A stretch of 62,502 nt of DNA from Planctomycetota bacterium. Lineage in GTDB: Bacteria; Planctomycetota; UBA8108; UBA1146; JAJFFE01. How positions within the stretch are numbered: position 1 is the stretch's first letter; each line of letters opens with the position of its first letter. The translations under genes were made by a program, and so were the position numbers. Location: assembly GCA_021776775.1 (NCBI GenBank), contig JAJFFE010000352.1:1-62502 (forward strand), read 5' to 3'. Below the pieces are notes generated by a model. It did not search any database, was not told the origin of the DNA, and saw nothing but the letters and a program-made list of their open reading frames with translations. Below, piece by piece: positions 18,257 to 26,457 of the stretch.

Positions 18257-21200
18257 TCATGCCTTTCTTCGAAACTTTGCAAGGAGTGCACCCGGTACGT
18301 CAGAAATGCGCCGCGCTGGTGCAGGCCGCGGCTCGAGCTTCTGTCCAAAGACCAAGGAGTAGCCAGCTGGTACGACGAGGAGATTCAGAAGCGTGGACGA
18401 GACCAGTCCGCCCAGTGTCACGATGGCAAGGGGAGCGAGTAACTCGCTTCCCGGCCTACCGGCCGCAAGGGCGAGGGGCACGAGTCCCAGTGCCGCCGAG
18501 ACAGCCGTCATCAGGATCGGCACAAGGCGCTCAATCGAACCCTGAACGATGGCGTCTCCCAACTCGACGCCCTCCTCGTGTTGTAAATGGTTGTAGTGGT
18601 TGACTAGCAGAATGCCGTTACGCACTGCAATGCCGAACAATGTGATGAACCCAACGAGGCTGGCGATCGACACAATGGGGGCTTCGTATCCCTGACCGAT
18701 ACCAAACAAGGCAAGGGTGTTATCAAGAGGGCTCTCGACCGCGCTGAGGTACACCGCGAGGATCCCACCGATGAGCGCCAGAGGCATATTGAGCATCACC
18801 AAGAGGGCGGCTCGCAGCGAACCTGTCGATATCTGGAGCAGCATGAGCATGAGTATCGCGATGATCGCGCCAGCAGTGAGGATAGTCCGGGTTGCCGACT
18901 GCTGAGCCTCGAACTGCCCACCGTAGAAGACAGTGAACCCTGCTTCGGTCACGATCGGGTCGACCTCTCGCTTCACGGACTGAATCAGGTCGCCCAGGTT
19001 GTGTCCGTCGGCCACGTTCAGGGAGACGACTGCTTTTCGTTGCGCATTCTCGCGGGCAATGAGATTGCTTGATCGCTCCGGCCCCATGTCGGCAACGTCG
19101 CCGAGACGGACCGTCGCCCCGCCCTGGCCGCGAAGGAGCAGTCCACGGATCTGGCTGATTCGTTCGCGCTGGTCAGGGGCGAGTCGGACGACCAGATCGT
19201 ACTGGCGTACGCCCTGATTGACGACTGCGGCGACTTCCCCGTAGAGAGCTTCCCGCACTTGCTCGGCCGCTGCGGCCGGACTCAGCCCCGCCGCCGCAAG
19301 TTCTGCGTGCCGATACCGAATCGGTAATGACGTGATCATGACTTCTCGGTTCGCGTTCACGTCGCGTGTGCCGGGCAGAGCGCGCAACTTCTCTTCGATT
19401 CGCTTCGCAAGTCGGCGAAGCTCGTTGAGATCCTCGCCAAACACGTTGATCGCGATTGCCGCGGGCGTTCCCGACAGTACGTGACTGAGCCGGTGCTCAA
19501 TCGGTTGCCCGACCATGGTCGTGATACCGGGGATGGACCCGAGAATCTCGTCCACCTCGGCCCGTACTACCTCGCGATTTCGCCCAGGCTCAACGGTTAC
19601 TTCGATCTCTGAGCTGCTCACGGGCTCCGCGTGCTCGTCACGTTCCGCCCGGCCAGTCCTTCGGGAAACCGAGCGAACCCCTTCGATCGCAGCGAGTCGT
19701 CTCTCTACGCCGGTGGCGAGGCGATCGCTCTCGACGAGCGACGTTCCGGGTGGCGCGAGCAGAAAGACCGTGTACGTACCCTCATTGAACGACGGGAGGA
19801 ACGACGTCCCGAACGTGCTTGCGAGCCAAAGCGCGAGCCCCGTTGCGACGCCCGCAGCACCAACAACCCACCCCCGTCGCCGAATGGCGATAGTAAGAGT
19901 GGGTTTGTACGCCTTCTTGAGCAAGCGGACGAGAAAGCCATCTGTCTCTTGGCTCTCGCCTCCGAGGCGCCCGAGTAGAAGCCGACACAGGGCAGGTGTT
20001 AGCGTCAAGGCGACCACGAGCGAAGCTAGAATCGAGACCATATACGTGAGTGCCAGAGGCTGAAAGAAGCGGCCCTCTAGGCCGTCCAGAAACAGCAACG
20101 GCACGAACACCATCACGATGATCACTGTGGCGAACACCATTGCCGGCCGAATCTCATTACTCGCGGAGAACACCACCTCCGCCACCGGTCGACGCTCATC
20201 TTCCGGACGAGCGCTGTTCTGCCTGAGACGGCGATACACATTCTCTACGTCGATGATCGCGTCATCCACGAGCACGCCGATCGCGACGGTTAGGCCCCCG
20301 AGGCTCATGACATTGAGCCCGATGTCGGCCCAATGCATCATGAGGAGCCCAACAGCGAGCGAGACCGGAAGCGCCGTGAGGGTAATGACCGTCGTCCGCA
20401 AGTTCATTAGGAACAAGATCAAAATGACGGCGACGATGATGACGGCTTCGCCCAGAACGCCCGTCACGTTGCTCACCGCGCGGTCAATGAAATGCGCTTG
20501 CCGAACAACGTCTCGGTTGAGCACCATGCCGGTCGGGAGCGTTGGCTCAATTTGGTCAAACAGTGCGTCTAGCTGCTCTGTCAGCGCCAAGGTGTTCGTC
20601 CCCGGTGACTTCTGAACAGTGAGAATCACTGCCGGCGCGGCACCCTCAGAAGCAGCGCCACGCTTGAGCGCCGGGCCGAGTCGAACGTCGGCAACCTGCC
20701 CGATCGTGACCGGTGCGCCATCATGATATTTGACGATGGTGTTGGCGACGTCACTCACCCCCGTCACACGGCTCTGCTGGCGGATTGGAATCTCGAAGTT
20801 GTCAACGTTTGGAAGGTAGCCCGCGCTCGCGGTACTGTGTGCGCCGCGAGCCGCCTCCACAACGTCGGAGATCGTGAGACCGTAGAGACGGAGCGATTCT
20901 TGATCGACATTGACTTGGTACTCAGGGAGTTCGCCCCCAATGGCGACCGATTGCGCAACCCCAGGAATCGCGAGGATCTTGTTTCGCAAATCGAACTCGC
21001 CGAACGATCGCAGCTCCATTGGAGAGACGGAGCCATCGGGAGACGAGAGCGACACAAGCATGATCTCGCCCGCGATCGAGGTGATCGGCGTGATGAACGG
21101 TTCGACGTCATTCGGCAGGGAAGATCGAACGGCCGCCAGCCGCTCAGCAACGAGTTGTCGAGCGTCGTAGAGGTCGGCCCCCCACTCCAGATCAACCCAC

Positions 21201-21478
21201 ACGATCGCCAGCCCGATCGCGCTCGCACTCCGGACGCGCCGAACGCCGGTCATCCCGTTGACGGCAGTCTCCACCGGGAACGTGACATACTGCTCGACCT
21301 CGTCCGCAGCCAAACCACCGGCTTCGACCATGATGGTAACGGTCGGAGCATTCAGTTCGGGAAACACATCGACGCTCATCCGGGGAAGTTGATACGCGGC
21401 GTACACGACGACCAATAGTGACGAGAGAAGCACCAACGAAGGGTACTTCAGCGAGAACCGGATCATGGCCTTGAGCAT
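18257..21478 (-). CDS. Heavy-metal RND efflux pump, third system
   Basis: Full-length RND pump of 1073 aa. N-terminus MLKAMIRFSLKYPSLVLLSS, then MSVDVFPELNAPTVTIM. The helix-4 motif reads GVLVDDAIIDVENVYRRL, with two adjacent aspartates, unlike either the CusA or the CzcA form in this window. FLPSFNEGTYTVFLLAPPGTS occupies the porter region. It is closely similar in layout to the pump at 47281-50478, and I treat the two as paralogues. It starts two bases after the MFP stop. The substrate is unknown; a soft or divalent metal is likely from the His-rich partner. Confidence 0.9.
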   Translation of the reverse strand: MLKAMIRFSLKYPSLVLLSSLLVVVYAAYQLPRMSVDVFPELNAPTVTIMVEAGGLAADEVEQYVTFPVETAVNGMTGVRRVRSASAIGLAIVWVDLEWGADLYDARQLVAERLAAVRSSLPNDVEPFITPITSIAGEIMLVSLSSPDGSVSPMELRSFGEFDLRNKILAIPGVAQSVAIGGELPEYQVNVDQESLRLYGLTISDVVEAARGAHSTASAGYLPNVDNFEIPIRQQSRVTGVSDVANTIVKYHDGAPVTIGQVADVRLGPALKRGAASEGAAPAVILTVQKSPGTNTLALTEQLDALFDQIEPTLPTGMVLNRDVVRQAHFIDRAVSNVTGVLGEAVIIVAVILILFLMNLRTTVITLTALPVSLAVGLLMMHWADIGLNVMSLGGLTVAIGVLVDDAIIDVENVYRRLRQNSARPEDERRPVAEVVFSASNEIRPAMVFATVIIVMVFVPLLFLDGLEGRFFQPLALTYMVSILASLVVALTLTPALCRLLLGRLGGESQETDGFLVRLLKKAYKPTLTIAIRRRGWVVGAAGVATGLALWLASTFGTSFLPSFNEGTYTVFLLAPPGTSLVESDRLATGVERRLAAIEGVRSVSRRTGRAERDEHAEPVSSSEIEVTVEPGRNREVVRAEVDEILGSIPGITTMVGQPIEHRLSHVLSGTPAAIAINVFGEDLNELRRLAKRIEEKLRALPGTRDVNANREVMITSLPIRYRHAELAAAGLSPAAAAEQVREALYGEVAAVVNQGVRQYDLVVRLAPDQRERISQIRGLLLRGQGGATVRLGDVADMGPERSSNLIARENAQRKAVVSLNVADGHNLGDLIQSVKREVDPIVTEAGFTVFYGGQFEAQQSATRTILTAGAIIAILMLMLLQISTGSLRAALLVMLNMPLALIGGILAVYLSAVESPLDNTLALFGIGQGYEAPIVSIASLVGFITLFGIAVRNGILLVNHYNHLQHEEGVELGDAIVQGSIERLVPILMTAVSAALGLVPLALAAGRPGSELLAPLAIVTLGGLVSSTLLNLLVVPAGYSLVFGQKLEPRPAPARRISDVPGALLAKFRRKA

Positions 21479-21480
21479 GT

Positions 21481-22932
21481 CTAGTCCTCACCCTCATGGA
21501 ATGTGCCGTCAGAGTGGAAGTGCCCACCCTTCTGGATGCCGCCGCTCGTTGCCAGCATGAGCTGAAACGCACCATCGAGCACGATTTCATCGCCATCTCG
21601 CAGCCCGCTGAGAACCGCGATCCACCGACCATCGTCGACGCCAAGGTCTGCGTCCAAGCGAATGGCCTCGTTCGGGTTGTCCGGGTTTCGGCGAAAGATC
21701 ACGGGCAAGATGCCGTCTCTCTGGACAGCCCCCAAAGGAATCGCTATCTCGGGTGTGCTCGTTGCGTCGGTCTCGATCTCCAATTGCGCTGCAACATCGG
21801 GCCGCGCCCACGTGGAGAGTCGTTCCGGTGTGACAAAGAGATCGATCGTTCGGCTGGACGAGTCACCACCCAGGCCCAAGACGAGAGCCCCCTGCATTGT
21901 GTCCTGGAGCTGAATCGCTCGATCCCCGCTTCTGGTCGCGGGGGGAACGATTCGCGCCGGGAGACCAGACCGCAGCACGCCGAGGTCACTTTGAAGGCCG
22001 GCCGCGTGGAACCGAAGACGTTCTGGCTGAACGACAGTGAGGACCGTGTTCTTCTCTTCAGCCCATGCACCGTTGGTGAGCGATAGTTCTGCGACCACAC
22101 CGGCGTCGAGCGCCCGAACGTCGATCCTGTCGATTCGCGCCCAACGAGGACGACCGTCGGGATTGTCGCTCGATGTTTCGACGAGCGCGCTCCGCTCCAT
22201 ACCTAGTAGCGAGGCGACCGAGTCCAGGACGAACGATCGTTGTGCTCGAGCGGCTGTTAGGTCGGCCGTCGCCTCGGCCCGAGATCCCGCGGCGACTGCT
22301 TTCGACTCCTCAACTTCGGCAAACTCCGCGCGTGCCGCGGCCAGTGTGGATCGTGCTTCGGCGAGCTCTTTGACCCGCCCCCCTCCAGCCTGGCGTAACG
22401 CGTCCAACTGTTCGACTCGTTCGACCCACATCGCCACGCTCTCTTTGACGCTTTGCTCGTGTCTTTGATGGGCTTCCGCCACGATGTCTATCGAGGTGAG
22501 CCGCGCTTGAAGCCGCACGATCGTCGATTCTGTTTCGGTGAGTTGCTGCTGAAGTTCCCGCCAGGCTGGCGAGTCAATGCGATAGAGCACTGTTCCGGCT
22601 TCGACCCGCTGGAACTGCTCCACGAGTAGCTCCACCTGACCTGGAAGCATCGTGCGGTACTCCCGTGAAGCCGTCGGCTGGTACTCGAACCTTCCCGGCA
22701 CGCGTAACGTCCGCGCAACTCGCCTGCGCTCGACTTTGATGAACGAGATTCCAAGGTTGGACCGAACTGCTGCCGGAATACTCACTCGATTCGTCTGAGC
22801 AGGCTCCTCTTCGTCCTGACTGCCAGGTTGCGAGCCTTTCGGAGTACCAACGTCGTCAGACCCACACCCGTTGAGAACGGAGGCGAGGAGCAGCGTGATT
22901 GCTAGTAGCGTCGATTGTCTTGAGAAGTTCAT
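21481..22932 (-). CDS. RND membrane fusion protein with His-rich C-terminal tail
   Basis: Periplasmic adaptor lipoprotein, 483 aa. Lipobox in ASVLNGCGSD. HlyD core: VPGRFEYQPTASREYRTMLPG, the lipoyl-type RIDSPAWRELQQQL, a long coiled-coil hairpin (about residues 125-240) and barrel segments. The protein ends GGHFHSDGTFHEGED; the adaptor at 50480-51883 ends almost identically, so the tail is conserved and could bind metal. Its ATG overlaps the outer-membrane-factor stop as ATGA, and the RND gene follows after two bases. Confidence 0.87.
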   Translation of the reverse strand: MNFSRQSTLLAITLLLASVLNGCGSDDVGTPKGSQPGSQDEEEPAQTNRVSIPAAVRSNLGISFIKVERRRVARTLRVPGRFEYQPTASREYRTMLPGQVELLVEQFQRVEAGTVLYRIDSPAWRELQQQLTETESTIVRLQARLTSIDIVAEAHQRHEQSVKESVAMWVERVEQLDALRQAGGGRVKELAEARSTLAAARAEFAEVEESKAVAAGSRAEATADLTAARAQRSFVLDSVASLLGMERSALVETSSDNPDGRPRWARIDRIDVRALDAGVVAELSLTNGAWAEEKNTVLTVVQPERLRFHAAGLQSDLGVLRSGLPARIVPPATRSGDRAIQLQDTMQGALVLGLGGDSSSRTIDLFVTPERLSTWARPDVAAQLEIETDATSTPEIAIPLGAVQRDGILPVIFRRNPDNPNEAIRLDADLGVDDGRWIAVLSGLRDGDEIVLDGAFQLMLATSGGIQKGGHFHSDGTFHEGED

Positions 22933-24389
22933 GGTCGTCCTTCCTCACCTTCGAAGTCCGTCTGGATGTGGTCTTCTCCGCGGGCCTCTCGAGTCCCGAC
23001 CGGCGCAGGTTTCGCCTCGGAATCGGGACCGAGCAATTCGGTGACCCTCAAACTGGCGGCAGCTTCCGCGAGCCGAAGATCAAGCAACCGCGCCTTTGCT
23101 TCAGTTTGCATAGACAGGGTCTCCAGCAGCACGAGCGAGTTGACCTCGCCAAGCCGCGCGACGTCTTCCGTTTCGTCCAGCTGCTCTTGAAGCAACGGAA
23201 TGATCTCCGTTTCGAAGCGCTCACGCTGCAGTCGCGCAGACTCATGTGCCTTGTCCGCGTGGGCTAGATCGTGAACGAGATGCTCGAGCAGCGCCTCGAC
23301 CTCAGCGCGTGCGGCATCTCGGCTCGCCAGTGCTTTGGCGATGCCACCCTTGTTTGCGTTGAGAATCGGAATCGGAACGGACAGTCCGAGTAGGAACCGA
23401 CTGTCATTGTCTTCACTGCCAAAGCCTGGGCCGAGCTTGATGTCGGGGTACTGCTTGCGAACCTCGAGGCTAAGGGTCGCTTCTGCAGTCTCGTAGTCAG
23501 CTCGGAGGGTCGCAAGCTGGGTGTTGGCGTCGATGAGACGAGTGACCGGGTTGTCGATCATCTCCGTTGTCGGGAGCTCGATCGCAGGTAGTAGATCGAC
23601 GGGAATGTCGGGCGCAACTCCCATGAGTTCGAGTACGCGAAGTCTTGCCCGCTCGACGTCGAGACCGGTTGCCAACAGAGCGGTACGACGATTTGCTATG
23701 TCGACGCGAAACAGTCGAGTCTCGATTCGGCTCAAGTCTCCGCTGGCTTCCAAGACGTCCGTAATGGTCAAGATTCGCTCGACCTGCGTGACCATCTCGC
23801 GAGCCAAGCGGTCGCGTTCCAGGGCAGCAGTCCAGTCGACCCACGCCTGTCGTACCCGGAATCGAAGTGACCACTCGGCGTCAACAATTCGCCGACGTTC
23901 CGCCTCGTACGCTGTCGCGGCCCGTTCCTTTGAAAGACCCAACCGACCCGAGATCGGTATCGTCAGTCCGAGGGTCAGTCCATATTCGAATGGGCCGGAA
24001 GGTGAGAGGAGTTCAGCAGCATCGAAACCGAACTCCGGATCTTCCCACAGTCCCGCGGTCTCGAAATCGGCCAGCGCGATCCCGGCCTGCCTCCGCAGCA
24101 GGCGAACGTCCGGGTTGTGGAACAATGCGAGGACTTCACCCTCCGCGAACGACAAGCCGTCGGCTACGTCATACTCTTCAGGGACGGTAGCGCCCGAGCC
24201 GCGTAGGCGCTCCAGGAAGTCGCCGATAGGCTCGACCTGAGTCAGCCTCGACGCGACCGAAGCGCTGTGGGATGTGAGATCAATCGGGGAGCGCTGATAG
24301 ACCTGGCAACTCGCCGTGAGTACTGCGAGAGAGGCGCAGGCGACCATCATCAGCACTGCCCGCATCTGCGATGGAGCGTGTGTTCTCAT
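22929..24389 (-). CDS. TolC-like outer-membrane efflux lipoprotein, third system
   Basis: Outer-membrane factor of 486 aa with lipobox LAVLTASCQVY near residue 29. Two OEP repeats are visible, with GLSFAEGEVLALFHNPDVRLLRRQAG in the first and helices rich in Ala/Glu/Arg after it. First gene of the order OMF-MFP-RND-His-rich lipoprotein. About 220 bp upstream separate it from the Cys/His-rich gene; no obvious operator was found there. Confidence 0.86.
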   Translation of the reverse strand: MRTHAPSQMRAVLMMVACASLAVLTASCQVYQRSPIDLTSHSASVASRLTQVEPIGDFLERLRGSGATVPEEYDVADGLSFAEGEVLALFHNPDVRLLRRQAGIALADFETAGLWEDPEFGFDAAELLSPSGPFEYGLTLGLTIPISGRLGLSKERAATAYEAERRRIVDAEWSLRFRVRQAWVDWTAALERDRLAREMVTQVERILTITDVLEASGDLSRIETRLFRVDIANRRTALLATGLDVERARLRVLELMGVAPDIPVDLLPAIELPTTEMIDNPVTRLIDANTQLATLRADYETAEATLSLEVRKQYPDIKLGPGFGSEDNDSRFLLGLSVPIPILNANKGGIAKALASRDAARAEVEALLEHLVHDLAHADKAHESARLQRERFETEIIPLLQEQLDETEDVARLGEVNSLVLLETLSMQTEAKARLLDLRLAEAAASLRVTELLGPDSEAKPAPVGTREARGEDHIQTDFEGEEGRP

Positions 24390-24610
24390 CTAAGTCCAGT
24401 TCTGCTAGTTGCGACGAGGAAGCGCGCGAACAACGTCCGCACACAGTGTCAGCAATGCAGCGCGTATAGGATCGCAACACAAGAGCTGAAGGGTCCAGGT
24501 TGCGATGAGCGCTGCAGCGAATGAACCGGGTTCCGGTGGGATGGAATCGCGTCAAAAACAAACGACACGACCTACCTCGACGGGGAAACCGGAACAGCCT
24601 AGACAGGGAT

Positions 24611-25084
24611 CTAGATGCGGAGGGGGAGAGAGTAGCTGTCGGGGGAGGGCCCCCGATTCCGCGGAATCGGCGACGCCTGGCGTCTCACGAAAGCGGTGGA
24701 TCCGACGGTATTGCCACGTGTCGGGGGACTCCACAGCACGTCGAACTCAAGATTCAGCGTGAGATCCGGTGAGCGGCCGCGATCGACAACGAGTTCACCG
24801 GCAGCAATGTCAGTGCAGCTTGGGTGCGTCGCTGAGACACAACGAACTTCCTGGGATGCGGTCGGCGCCGTGCTGTGGTCGTGGCCCTCGTGAGCACTCG
24901 AGGCTGGGTCCGTACAAGGTTCGTCGTCGTGGTCGCACCCGTGCGGGCCATGTGCCGACGCGAGTGTGATGTCTCCGCACGGCCTGAAGCACACCGTATG
25001 GCCGTCCGGGATGAGTGCCCGGGCGCCCACGGCGAGGATCAGGAGAAGGATCGGAATCTGTCGAACCTGGCAGAGCAAAGTCAT
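24611..25084 (-). CDS. Small exported Cys/His-rich protein
   Basis: Product of 157 aa from the ATG at 25084. A hydrophobic N-terminus (IPILLLILAVGARALI) is followed by CFRPCGDITLAS and a metal-ligand-rich stretch, HGCDHDDEPC ... HEGHDH, then two more Cys (RCVSATHPSC). Family not recognised, but its position upstream of an RND operon matches that of the His-rich protein at 53446-53961 upstream of the paralogous operon. Periplasmic metal binding is the likely role. It follows the TGA-containing barrel gene by 211 bp, so it may belong to either transcription unit. Confidence 0.65.
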   Translation of the reverse strand: MTLLCQVRQIPILLLILAVGARALIPDGHTVCFRPCGDITLASAHGPHGCDHDDEPCTDPASSAHEGHDHSTAPTASQEVRCVSATHPSCTDIAAGELVVDRGRSPDLTLNLEFDVLWSPPTRGNTVGSTAFVRRQASPIPRNRGPSPDSYSLPLRI

Positions 25085-25295
25085 GCACTTTCTAGGGCAG
25101 GGTTGCGTGTCGAAGAGGATCTTGTATCCATTATCGGCGGGTGCTCGTAAAAAGAAAACGAAATTCTTGTGGCCCCGGTTGAGCCGGACCCATGAGAGCC
25201 GTCTCGTTGACACGCCCCACGCTCGACTGCCCGGGACTGTGTGCGTCGCCGATCCTAGTCGTCCGACTCACACGCCAATGGCTCGACGCGCCCGT

Positions 25296-26357
25296 TCACA
25301 GTTCGACCGAGATCGACACCGCGACAGAAAGCGCCTGGTCGAACGAGTCACCCGGACCCAGGACGTCTTGGTACACGGGCACGCTCAGATCGATTCCGCA
25401 GTCTAGGCCCGACAACGGTTTCGCACCCACACCTAGCAACACGAGGTGGGAGACCAGCCCGCTGTTCTCGTCTCGGTGCCCACTCCAGTGCGCAAACCCT
25501 TGTCGAAAAATGCCGTAGCCACCGTGAACCGAGACGTTTTCGACAGGACGCCAAGCCGCGCCCAAGATGCCCGTCACCTCGACGGCCCCGCGATAGTCAT
25601 AGCGATTTTCGTAGAGCGGGAAACGACCCGTTCCGAACAGTTGACCAGTAAGCTCCCCTGAGATCGGGAAGTAATAGCCCGCTTCGACAGAAGGATCGAA
25701 CGTTCCGCTACCGAACTGAATGTGCCGATGCCTGCGCCCTTGCTCGCCGGCCACAAACGGATCGCGTTCGATGCGCCCGATCGGAATCGAGCTCCCGATC
25801 GCCAATGTCGCGGTATCGGTGGATCCCAAGATCCCTGTGGATCTGTGCGCCACGAGCACAGTCGCATCGGACCATCCTTCGTAGGAGGTGTTTCGGTGAT
25901 GGATCTCCATGTTTCGATGTGCAGCATCGCGCTCCGCCGTCGTTATGGGCTCGACGAACCGAACTTTGGCTCGTTGACGCTTGACGTCGTAGGGCAAACG
26001 GAATCGCACCTGCCAATCCGACGCAATCGAGTAGCGTCCCGCGAACTCGACCCGCCTGGAGTCGAGTTCGACGACATGCTCATGAAGAGCGACCGTAGTT
26101 ACCTGACCGGAAGCGGAAAGGCCCTTGGTCTCGAAGTGGCTCCCCTCGAAGGCGTCGCTGTACGTAAAGAACACCGAGAACTGGAAAGTCCCCTGTTCCC
26201 AACTCTTGGTCCCCTGACCGGGAGCCCATTCGCCGCGACCGGGCGTCGCGGGATTGCTTCAGGCGGGTCAAGCTTGCCCAAAGGCGAGTGCGGGCCCGAT
26301 CGCCAACAGGCCAAGGATCGCGAGCGCAACTAACCCGTGAGACTTGTGTCCCTTCAT
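25296..26357 (-). CDS. Outer-membrane beta-barrel protein with two in-frame TGA codons (UxxU), probable selenoprotein
   Basis: Read through two TGA codons, the frame from the ATG at 26357 gives 353 aa. A signal peptide (VALAILGLLAIGPALAFGQA) is followed at once by TGA-Pro-Ala-TGA (codons 30 and 33; 26268-26270 and 26259-26261), then SNPATPGRGEWAPG and a long beta-rich region (FQFSVFFTYSDAFEGSHFET ... GRYSIASDWQVRFRLPYDV) ending in alternating hydrophobics as in outer-membrane barrels (VAVSISVEL). Metal-linked barrel proteins often begin with CxxC after the signal peptide, so both TGAs stand at expected Cys positions. The frame is unbroken on both sides, and codons before the first TGA form a complete signal peptide that the barrel otherwise lacks. 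A hairpin follows seven bases after the second TGA. It lies 100 bp after the PDZ/thioredoxin gene. Alternative: a pseudogene with two point nonsense changes. Confidence 0.72.
26233..26251 (-). promoter_or_regulatory. SECIS-like hairpin after the UPAU codons
   Basis: Minus strand CCGCGAC-GCCCG-GTCGCGG: a perfect 7-bp stem with a 5-base loop whose first base is G. It begins seven bases after the second TGA (26259-26261) and 16 bases after the first. Stem, small loop and an early loop G are the known minimal features of bacterial selenocysteine insertion elements. GC-rich coding DNA can form such stems by chance, so it is supportive rather than decisive. Confidence 0.55.
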
Positions 26358-26457
26358 CGAGCGCGGGCTTTCCGATAAGCGGGGTCGGACGAAAGCCCGA
26401 CTGATGGATAGGAAGAAACCCGCCTCTTGCAGTGTCGGCCGCGTCGATCCAGTCTCG

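Noticed and set aside
24390..24610. MerR- or CueR-type operator upstream of the third RND operon
   Set aside because: No dyad with the right promoter spacing could be found.
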